64,000 nt of DNA. Origin: Cercis canadensis. Lineage: Eukaryota; Streptophyta; Magnoliopsida; Fabales; Fabaceae. The stretch lies in assembly GCA_003255065.1 (NCBI GenBank), contig QAOA01001167.1, positions 52,496-116,495 of the forward strand, in the 5' to 3' direction. The position numbers and the translations under genes are program-made. Of the stretch, positions 38,475 through 48,039 are shown one piece after another. Each line of letters starts with the position of its first letter. The stretch's first letter is position 1. Under the pieces are notes generated by a model. It was not told where the DNA came from. It did no database searches and was given only the letters and a program-made list of their open reading frames with translations.

Positions 38475-39252
38475 TGTGATGATTAGCTCTATGACACGGG
38501 TTAAACACGGCCGTGTTCACTTATGGGTATAAGGACGTGGCGCTTAAAGTGAGTCTCTGGTCTGCAAACATGACCTCAGACATGGCCATGTTCTGCAGAC
38601 ATGGCCTCAGACACGGCCATGTTTGCGGTGGAAGCTGAAATGAGTCTCTGGACTATAGACACGGGCACAGACACGGCCATGTCACTTAAGTGAGGTTCTG
38701 GAGCATCAGACACGGCTTAGACACGGCCATGTTCAAAGGAGACACGACCATGTTCATTAGACACAGCCTCAGACATGGCCATGTCGCGAAAGACGGTTGT
38801 GTCTCATAAATCAGTTATTAGTTAGTTAGTGGTCATAACCGACTTGTTACTGGTTCCTATATAAACGTGAGATGTGTAAAGGAAATAACTGGAGATTAGC
38901 ATTTCTAGACTTGAGAGAAATCAGAGAAGGAAAGAATCAGAGAGGAGTTGAGAGAAAAAAAAATAGAGTGAGGCTTGGAGTTCTAAATTGCAGAGTGCAA
39001 GGTTCAAGAACTGGAACCAAGGGGGATTCTATTGTAAGGAAGATTCAATCTTGATGATGAAAATCATAGTGGAATGCTCTCCCCCGTGGATGTAGGCCAA
39101 CTTGGTTGAACCAAGTAAATCTCTGGTGTTGTTCTTCTTGATTCTGATTTACTACTTTATTGGTTTTCTGGTTTTTTTTTTCTTTTTTTTTTGTTCTTGC
39201 ATTTGCTGGTTTGATTTGTGAATTAGTTGCATAGGTCACGAATTCTTTTACA
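38475..39252 (+). repeat. 5' LTR of copia element 1
   Basis: 778-bp LTR starting TGTGATGATTAGC and ending TTTTACA. Its first third contains seven copies of a 12-bp palindrome-like motif, ACACGGCCGTGT and variants. A TATATAA motif lies near 38859. Target-site duplication CTTCA at 38470-38474. Confidence 0.95.
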
Positions 39253-39296
39253 ATTGGCGCCGTCTGTGGGAAGAATTGAAGAAGAGAGTTTTAGCT

Positions 39297-42200
39297 ATGG
39301 GATCAACCAAGTATGACATTGAGAAATTCTCTGGTTCTAATGATTTTGGATTATGGAGGATCAAGATGCAAGCCATTCTGGTGTAACAAGGATTGGCTGA
39401 GGCATTGAAGGGAGAATCTGCATTATCTGAGTCTCTGTCTGAGAAAGAAAAGAAAGATATGCTGGAGAAGGCCAAGAGTGCAATAATCTTGTGCCATGGG
39501 GACAAGGCATTAAGGGAGGTAGCTAGAGAACCATCTGCTGCTACAATGTGGCTCAAGTTAGAGTCACTCTACATGACAAAGTCTCTTGCCAATCGTCTAT
39601 TCATGAAGCAGCAATTGTATTCTTTCAAGATGACTGAACAGAAATTGCTCACTGAGCAAATTGCAGACTTCAACAAAATTCTTGATGACTTTGAGAACAT
39701 AGAGGTCAAATTAGAGGATGAAGACAAGGCTCTAATTCTGCTTAGTGCTCTACCAAAAGCATATGAGCATTTCAAAGATGCTATGCTGTTTGGAAGGGAG
39801 CAAACAATAACTCTTGATGAAGTCCAGTCCTCAATTCGAGCTAAGGAGCTTCAAAAGAAGCAAGACATGAACAAAGACAACCATGGGGAGGGGCTGAACG
39901 TGTCAAGGGGCAAACCTGAGAAAAAAAGCTTCAAGAGGGGCAAATCAAGATCAAAATCTAAGAATCAATAGCAAACCATGTACAAGTGTTCTCACTGCCG
40001 CAAGAAAGGTCATTTCAAGAGGGATTGCCCAGAAAGGAGGGGTAAGGAATTTAAGAAACCTTAAGATTTGGGAGTTGCAGCAATAGCCACAGATGGCTAT
40101 GACACTGCTGGGGTCTTAGTAGTTTCAAATACTGAGACTGATAAGGATTGAGTGTTGGATTCTGGTTGCTCATACCACATGTGCCCAAGGAAAGGTTATT
40201 TTGAGACCATAGACCTGAAAGAATGTGGAGTGCTGCTGCTGGGCAACAACAAAGCATGCAAGGTGCAAGGCATGGGCTTAATCAGATTCAAGATGTTCAA
40301 TGGCCAAGAAATCCTGCTGCAAGGAGTGAGGTATGTACCTGAACTCAAAAGAAATCTCATATCTATAAGCATGTTTGATAGCTTAGGATACTCTACTAAG
40401 ATTGAACATGGTAGTATGAGAATCTCTAGTGGTGCACTTATAATTGCTAAAGGATTTAAAAAGAATGGCTTATATATTCTTGATGGTTCTACTATAATTG
40501 CACAAGCTGCTGTTGCAAGTCACACACTCCATGATAAAACTAAACTGTAACATATGAGGCTAGGGCATATTAGTGAAAGGGGTTTGGTTGAATTAGCAAA
40601 ACAAAATCTGCTAAATGGTGATAAAATAGACAAACTAGACTTTTGTGATCAATGCATATTAGGAAAGGCTCAAAGGGTTAAATTTGGGGTTGGTATGCAT
40701 AATGCAAAAGGTCCATTTGAGTATGCACATTCAGACCTCTGGGGTCTAGCAAGATCAAGGACTCATGGAGGGGGTTTTATTTTCTCACCATCATTGATGA
40801 TTATTCTAGAAGAGTGTGGATTTATATCTTGAAAAACAAGAGTGACACATTTGAAAAATTCAAGGAATGACACACACTCATAGAGAATCAAATGGGAACC
40901 AAACTAAAATGTTTAAGGACTGACAATGGCTTGGAGTTTCTTTCATAGCAGTTTATAAGTTTTGCAGGGATAAAGGCATACAAAGGCACAAAACAGTAGC
41001 AAGAACGCCTCAGCAGAATGGCTTAGCTGAAAGGATGAACCGAACCATCCTTGAACGAGTGAGATGCATGCTGCTGAGTGCAGGACTACCTAAGAGCTTC
41101 TGGGGTGAAGCTGCTACCACTGCTGTCCACCTAATCAACCAAACTCCATCTTCAGCTATAGGGTTCAAAACACCTATGGAGCTGTGGAATGGAAGACCTA
41201 CTGATTACACATACCTTAGGGTGTTTGGAGCTTTGGCATTTGCTCATGTCAAGGAAGATAAGCTTAGAGCAAGAGCAATCAAGTGTGCATTCATAGGATA
41301 CCCTATTGGAGTTAAGGGATACAAGCTATGGAGGATGGAACCTGGTGAACCTAAGTGCATAGTGAGCAGGGATGTGATCTTTGATAAGACAAGAATGACT
41401 ATGTTGGATAAAGAGCAAGAAGAAACCAGCAGAGAATAATCTGAGCAAGAGAGTACTCAAATTGAGGTGGAGCTACTAATTCACCATGAAACTGAAGAAG
41501 CAACTCAAACTGAAGAAGAAGAGGTTGTTGAACCACAACCTAAACCAGTTCAGAATGAGTATCGCCTGGTCAGAGATAGAGCAAGGAGAAGGATCATACC
41601 ACCTAAAAGATTTGGCTATGCTGATCTTATCTGCTATGCTCTGAATATTGCTGAAGAAATTCAAGACCCTGAGCCTTCAAACTTCAAAGAAGCACTCAGG
41701 GGAAGAGATAGTCACAGATGGATGACAGCAATGAAGGAGGAAATGAAGTCGCTGGACAAGAACAAGACTTGGGTTCTGGTAGATCTACCTAACAACTAAA
41801 GGGTAGTGGGCTACAAATGGATCTTCAAGAGAAAAAAAAAGGGATTCCAGGAGTTGAGAAGGCCAGATACAAAGCAAGACTTGTGGCTAAGGGGTTCACA
41901 TAGGTTGAAGGAATTGATTTCACTGAAACCTATTTACCTGTGGTTAAGCATTGTTCAATCAGAATCTTGTTGGCTTTAGTGAATCAGTTTGACCTTGAAC
42001 TAGAGCAACTAGATGTCAAAACAGCATTCCTTCATGGTGATCTAGAGGAAACCATATACATGGAGCAACCAGAAGACTTTATTGAATATAAGAAGAAGGT
42101 CTGTTTGCTGAAGAAGTCACTATATGGTTTGAAGCAAAGTCCAAGACAATGGTATAAAAAATTTGATGATTTTCTGATAAAGCTAAATTTCCAGAGGAGT

Positions 42201-43218
42201 AGCTATGACAACTGTGTTTACATCTTGGGTCAGAATGGAAAACCACACTTGTACTTGCTATTATATGTGGATGACATCCTAATAGCTAGTGTAAGTAAAT
42301 CAGAAATTGATAAACTGAAATTGGGGTTGAATTCCGAGTTTGAGATGAAGGAACTTGGGGGCTGCCAAGAAAATTCTGGGAATGGACATCATCAGGGACA
42401 GATCAAATGGAGAACTATTTCTATCACAGCAAGGCTACATGAAGAAAGTAGTTGAGAGGTTTAGGATGCACATGTCTAAATCTGTCTCAACTCCTTTAGG
42501 GCAACACTACAAACTTTCAGTCCAACAAGCACCTAGCACAGATGAAGAAAGGGTCAGAATGGTGGCAATTCCATATGCAAGTGGAGTTGGAAGTATCATG
42601 TATGGTATGGTGTGCAGCAGACCAAATTTAGCTCATGCAGTGAGTGTGGTTAGTAGATTCATGGCAGATCCTGGACCAACACATTGGGAAGCTTTAAAAT
42701 GGGTGCTGAGATACTTGAATGGCTCATTGAGTTCTGGTTTGAAGTTCAAGAGAGAGGTTCAAGTGGAAGAAGCTATCAAGGGATATATGGATTCAGATTA
42801 TGCAGGAAACATTGATACAAGGAAGTCCTTGTCAGGATATATATTCACCTTGTATGGCACTGCTGTTAACTGGAAATCCATGCTTCAGTCTGTGGTAGCT
42901 TTGTCTACAACACAAGCAGAATATATAGCCCTTGCAGAGGGTGTTAAAGAAGCTCTGCGGCTCAAAGGGATGATTGGTGAATTGGGAGTCGGTCAAGGAA
43001 GTGTCACAATACACTGTGACAGCCAAAGTGCAATTCATCTCTCAAAACATCAAGTGTATCATGAGAGGTCAAAACACATTGATGTGAGACTTCACTTTAT
43101 AAGAGATGTGGTTGATGCTCAAGAGGTTCTGGTGGAGAGATTGCAACAGAAGAAAACCCTGCTAATGTATTCACAAAGTCATTGCCTCATGCTAAGTTCA
43201 AGCATTGCTTGGACTTAA
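39297..43218 (+). pseudogene. gag-pol of copia element 1, inactivated by many stops
   Basis: Gag starts at 39297 (MGSTKYDIEKFSGSNDFGLW). The CCHC zinc knuckle is CSHCRKKGHFKRDC, the protease site DSGCSYHMC, and the integrase zinc-binding region runs from MRLGH to CDQCILGKAQ. The polymerase blocks are DVKTAFLHGDLEETIYMEQP and YVDDILIA. RNase H has DSDYAGN, HCDSQSAIHLSKH and the C-terminal ERSKHIDVRLHFIRD. In-frame stops interrupt the frame in gag and pol, mostly where Gln or Trp is expected (for example after QAILV near 39384 and GFT near 41901), plus frameshifts. It cannot make a full polyprotein. Confidence 0.93.
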
Positions 43219-43300
43219 TGGGGTTCTGTGAAGGATAAAACATAAGAGGGAGAGCAACACTTGATTGAAATTTTTTGATTTAAGAGACAAGGTGGAGAAA

Positions 43301-44067
43301 TGTGATGATTAGCTCTATGACACGGGTTAAACACGGCCGTGTTCACTTATGGGTATAAGGGCGTGTCGCTTAAAATGAGTCTCTGGTCTGCAGACATGGC
43401 CTCAGGCATGGCCATATCGAATCAGACACAGCCACAGACATGGCTATGTTCGCGGTGGAAGCTGAAATGAGTCTCTGGACTATAGACATGGGCATAGACA
43501 TGGCCATGTCACTTAAGTGAGGTTCTGGAGCATCAAACACGGCCATGTTCAAAGGAGACACGACCATGTTCATCAGACACAGCCTCAGACATGGCCATGT
43601 CGCGGAAGACGGTTGTGTCTCAGAAATCAGTTATTAGTTAGTTAGTGGCCATAACCGACTTGTTACTGGTTCCTATATAAACATGAGATGTGTAAAGGAA
43701 ATAACTGGAGATTAGCATTTCTAGACTTGAAAGAAATCAGAGAAGGAAAGAATCAGAGAGGGGTTGAGAGAGAAAAAAATAGAGTGAGGCTTGGAGTTCT
43801 AAATTGCAGAGTGCAAGGTTCAAGAACTGGAACCAAAGGGGATTCTATTGTAAGGAAGATTCAATCTTGATGATGATAATCATAGTGGAATGCTCTCCCC
43901 CATGGATGTAGGCCAACTTGGCTGAACCACGTAAATCTCTGGTGTTATTTTTCTTAATTCTGATTTATTGCTTTATTAGTTTTCTGGTTTATTTTTTTCT
44001 TTTTTTTGTTCTTGCATTTGCTGGTTTGGTTTGTCAATTGGTTGCATAGGTCACGAATTCTCTTACA
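43301..44067 (+). repeat. 3' LTR of copia element 1
   Basis: 767-bp copy of the 5' LTR with small indels and scattered C/T and G/A differences, including several in the 12-bp palindrome motifs. Ends CTCTTACA, followed by the CTTCA duplication. Confidence 0.95.
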
Positions 44068-44314
44068 CTTCAAATTTTTGAACACATTTAAAAATCATTG
44101 ATATTCATTTTACAATTTGTTCTTGTTGCTTATGATTTTCCAGGTTTTTGCTACAACATCCAAATTATATGAACTTCTAATAAAGTCTAAAGAAAGTTGG
44201 AGAATATATGTTTTGTATAGATTTTTAATAAGCACGGACACAGATAAAAGACACGGGATACCATAAAATCTAAAAAATACAGAACATGACACTATATATA
44301 TATATATATATATA

Positions 44315-45668
44315 GAGTAAAACACCACTTTGGTCCTTGAAAGATTTGAGATTAAACAAAATCATCCTTGAAAGATAGGAAACAACAAAATGGTCCTTTA
44401 AAGATGCAACATCCATAACAAAATGGTCCTCCGATAGTGTAGTCCGTTTACAGGTGACCGAAGTGCTGACGTATCACCGTTAAATGCTTATTTGGCCTGT
44501 TAGTGACTGACGTGGCACACTAAAATGGTCCTTCTTCATTTCTTCCCCATTTCCCCATTTCCCCTCCCATTCACACACACCCCTTCTTCACCTTCCTCCA
44601 TTTTCACTTCTCAAGCTCCCACCCAAGCACCACTGCCGGCCACCCCTTGCTCCGCCCAAACCCCTCGATTTTCACCACCACGCACCACCCCTTTCTTCCC
44701 CTCTCCATTTCGCCCCTCTCTCTCCAAGACCCAATATAGTTGATGAAAAAGACATTGATCTAAGAAAGCTAATTCCGCTGATTTTCCATTATGGAAGGTG
44801 AAAATAAGATCTTCCAAAGCTCGTCTTAAATGAGTCAAATTAAGTGGTTCTCTGTAGATGGACTTTGTCTTTTTTAATGGTAAACCGTCCCAGCAAAAAT
44901 GTAAAAAGAATTGTTATTAGGTTTAATGGATTTGTTTATATATGCTACTTATGATCATCATGTTGCATAAATTTTCTTCTGTTAACAATTGAAGGCGTTG
45001 CTAGTGGCAGTATATATACTAGTTTCTTTGTTATGTAAAGCATTTTTGTCTAACATGCTAGTAACATCTCTCTGTTTCAATTATACCGAGTTATGCACAC
45101 GAAAATTTTAAAGCAAGAAGCAACTAATCCCCAAGGAAAAGTTAGATTAATACATGTGTACCTGCACAATTTCCTTTACCATTATTTTAGCAATATGCAT
45201 TTTTTCCTGAAATATAGATTTTTTCCTGCGCAATATGCATTTTTTCATCAACTATATTGGGTCTTGGAGAGAGAGGGGTGAAATGGAGAGGGGAAGAGAG
45301 GGGTGGTGCGTGGTGGTGAAAATGGAGGGGTTTGGGCGGAGCAAGGGGTGGCCGGCGATGATGTTTGGGTGGGAGCTTGAGAAGTGAAAATGGAAGAAGG
45401 TGAAGAAGGGGTGTGCATGAATGGGAGGGGAAATGGGGAAGAAATGAAGAAGGACCATTTTAGTGTGCCACGTCAGTCACTAACAGGCCAAATAAGCATT
45501 TAACGGTGACACGTCAGCACTTTCGTCACCTACAAATGGACTACACTAACGGAGGATCATTTTGTTATGGATGTTGCATCTTTGGAGGACTATTTTGTTG
45601 TTTCCTATCTTTCAGGGACGATTTTGTTTAATCTCAAATCTTTTAAGGACCAAAATGGTGTTTTACTA
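44315..45668. mobile_element. Foldback element with about 430-bp terminal inverted repeats (Mutator-like)
   Basis: The left arm (44315-44750) and right arm (45238-45668) are long, closely similar inverted repeats. They begin GTAAAACACCA(C/T)TTTGGTCC and run through TTAAATGCTTATTTGGCCTG to CCAAGACCCAATATAGTTGA. Long arms suggest a TIR-MULE. TA microsatellites on both sides hide any target-site duplication. The 490-bp middle has no recognised gene. The inner half of each arm is C-rich on one strand, like a captured 5' UTR or promoter. Confidence 0.85.
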
Positions 45669-45819
45669 TATATATATATATTATGCCCTTATTTTTTAGT
45701 TAATTAATTTAATATTAGTCATATGATTTATTTAGGATTTTTTTTATATAAGCTATGATTAATTTTAAAGAAAATTATTGTATATGATTGTCTTGTTGAC
45801 CTTCATATATCATTAGCTC

Positions 45820-46003
45820 AAGCCCACATTCTAAAAGTACAAACTATCAAATACACCTTAATCCAAATAAAAAAAAAAGTAATAAAAAAACCCATAAAAT
45901 CCTCCACCCCAAGCCCACATTCTAAAAGTACAAACTATCAAATACACCTTAATCCAAATAAAAGAAAAAAAAGTAATAAAAAAACCCATCAAATCCTCCA
46001 CGC
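45820..46003. repeat. 91-bp tandem duplication followed by a CT microsatellite
   Basis: Two adjacent units, each starting AAGCCCACATTCTAAAAGTA, at 45820 and 45911. A (CT)n tract follows at about 46046-46090. Confidence 0.85.
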
Positions 46004-46042
46004 CGACCCCAGCAAAAGCTTTCCAAACACATTCTCTCCCCA

Positions 46043-46076
<34 letters not shown>

Positions 46077-46560
46077 TCTCTCTCTCTCGGAAAACCTCGA
46101 CAATAAGACGAAACATCTATGTGAGCTCCATTAATGGCTGCCAAGTTGAGGAGGTGGTGGGTTGCTAGAAGGGAAAAAGAGAAAGACAAGAAGAGTATTG
46201 GGTACAGGTTGGAGCATTGGACAGTGGATAAGGAGAAAGCAGTGTCCGACCAACAGATCAGCCTTGTCAAGCGGTGTCAGCGCAGTGGCTGAGCCGTGTC
46301 GCGGAGGTTTCCAAGCTGGACACTTTGACACGGCTGAAAATTACTTCTTAGTATTTTGATAAAACCTTAAAGATAGATAAAAAATAGATTTATATTGGTC
46401 ATTTCATATGGCTTATGTTGTAGAGAAGTATTGATGTAATAATATACAGTCAACAGTTTAAATAAATTTTAATTTAAATATACAATTTAAATTTCCATAA
46501 TATGAGACATGTGACATATCGTTATAAGAAATTTACAAAATTCTAACAAAAACTTTTCTT
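46004..46560. other. Spacer with a short unassigned frame
   Basis: An ATG at 46134 opens a short basic frame (MAAKLRRWWVARREKEKDKK...) that stops after about 50 codons. I do not recognise it, and it may be chance or a gene fragment. Confidence 0.3.
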
Positions 46561-46609
46561 TGAAATTTTCAACCGAATTTAAGTTGTTGGAATTTCTTAT
46601 TTATTATTA

Positions 46610-47446
46610 TTTTTATTTAAAAAAATTGTTTTTTTTGGAATTTCTTATTTATTTTTAAAATTTTTACTTTTTCTGAAAAAAAAAATATTTGTGTTAAGAT
46701 TCCTAAATTTCTGTTGCACATTCTTAAAAAATTTAGCTACAAAAGCTACTAGTCCACATTTTTAACTTGAATTTAAATTTGATCTACTAAATATATAAAA
46801 TTTCATACATACACAATTAACTATATTTTGCCATACAATATGCAAAAGACTTTTATAACAATTAAAATATCTTAATAATTTCAATAAAGTGACATTTTCT
46901 TTTAAATAATTTTATAAAATAATGGATTAAATTAAACAATTTAAAGTTGCACAAAACTTGCACATGCTTGCTATGAGTTTTCTTAACATTATAAAAAAAA
47001 AAAGATTATTTCTTCATCTAAATTTAATTTTCATCTTCATTGTCGTCTTTATATGTGTCATCAACAGCAACAACAACTTCATTATCCACTTCCTCTCCTT
47101 CATCTTCCTCATCAAACAAGATCCCATAGCCCATCACTAGCAAGTATAAGAAACTCCAAAGAACTGTCAATTTTTTCTTCCTGCAAGTCTATAAACATGC
47201 TTGTGAGTTGTGACTAAAATACACAAAAGAGGAAAACAAAGACAGCCAAAATGAGTTTAAGGCAAATTGTTCATGCTCCAAGTCCATTAGCACAGTGACT
47301 ATAATATACCGCGAAGAGAGGAAGACAAGAAAAATAAGTTTAAGGACATCTCATAAAGAAGTGAGAAGGTTAGTCCGGAGATATCTTTGTTACATAGAAC
47401 CTGCCTTTTGAATGCGAACCATACAATAAAGGCTAAAACCTATGAA
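46610..47446 (-). repeat. Segmental duplication block, copy 1 (contains PP2C last exon)
   Basis: Non-exact copy of about 54930-55783 in the same orientation. Shared stretches include TTAACTATATTTTGCCATAC, ATATGCAAAAGACTTTTATA, the PP2C terminal exon, and its upstream intron as far as AAGGCT.AAACC. Confidence 0.88.
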
Positions 47447-47672
47447 GACATATTGAGATGCAAATTGAGCCACTATTATAGAAGCAAACCTGAATTTCTG
47501 GATTAGCAACGACATACTGCTTCAGCTTCAGGAGTCTATCACCAAATGCTCGAGAAACAGCAAGAACACCACCGACTCTCCAAGTTCCAGTGAAGTTAAG
47601 TTCATATTAGTAATAACCACAGAAATCTCTGAACTTATACGGAGGTAGATGACTACAAGTGGACCTCACCAG

Positions 47673-48020
47673 TGTTAGACTACAAACAGATCATGGATGA
47701 CATGTTCATTAAGCTGATGTTGGATAGCTGTCATAGAAGTTAGTTATTTTGTTAGCAGTAATAGCTTCTAGAGAAAGGCTGAGTAGAATCCGGCTTCTAT
47801 ATATTCTAAGAGCTAGGGATTGTATCATTCATTGAATTCATTTTTCTCATTACAAAGATAATACAGAGGAGATTCTCTTCATCATTCGTTTCTCTTTTTG
47901 ATATGTTCATTCTGCAGAACTTTTTCAGTTCTGCATAATCTGTGTTTGCTTCTCTTATTGATCTCCTTCTTGATTCATCTTGCTCGACTCATCAATCCCT
48001 GATCATTCAGAAGTTTCACA
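47673..48020 (+). repeat. 5' LTR of copia element 2
   Basis: 348 bp. Lacks about 45 bp present in the 3' LTR after TTAAGCTGA (the segment containing GTTATAAGAATTCTGTTATA). Confidence 0.95.
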
Positions 48021-48032
48021 TGGTATCAGAGC
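48021..48032 (+). other. Primer-binding site of copia element 2
   Basis: TGGTATCAGAGC directly after the 5' LTR, the standard plant copia site complementary to initiator tRNA-Met. Confidence 0.9.
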
Positions 48033-48039
48033 TCCTTTA

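Larger units (their letters stand above)
38470..44072 (+). mobile_element. Ty1/copia LTR retrotransposon 1 (5.6 kb, coding region decayed)
   Basis: Element 38475-44067 with LTRs of 778 and 767 bp and a perfect 5-bp target-site duplication, CTTCA (38470-38474 and 44068-44072). A putative primer-binding region TTGGCGCCGTCTGTGGG follows the 5' LTR, and the purine tract AAGGTGGAGAAA precedes the 3' LTR. Domain order gag, protease, integrase, reverse transcriptase, RNase H identifies Ty1/copia; lineage is not certain (Tork-like by impression). It sits in an intron of the MBD gene in the same orientation. Confidence 0.95.
37240..44180 (+). pseudogene. Methyl-CpG-binding-domain protein (plant MBD with CW-type zinc finger), frame-disrupted and split by a copia insertion
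   Basis: Chromatin-reader gene similar to Arabidopsis MBD2/MBD4. A probable 5' UTR exon lies near 37242-37310. Coding exons: 37483-37532 (ATG), 37735-38117, 38394-38447 and 44144-44180. The CW-like block is VQCASCFKWRLIPTKERYEE, and the MBD reads PPPRWQRLIRMKHEG then IYYMAPTGKVFGTPEDIEK. PPRW replaces the usual PPGW. Two lesions are visible. In exon 2 a six-T run (37937-37942) is one base short, shifting the frame; a seventh T would give PFFCGTACEWPDDVSC. The last exon reads FLLQHPNYMNF and then TAA, much earlier than expected. A complete copia element occupies the intron 38448-44143. The T-run lesion could be a sequencing error, so the locus may be less damaged than it looks. Confidence 0.75.

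Noticed and set aside
45989-46270. Open frame with an (RE)n protein stretch
   Set aside because: It is the translation of the (CT)n microsatellite and has no domain content.
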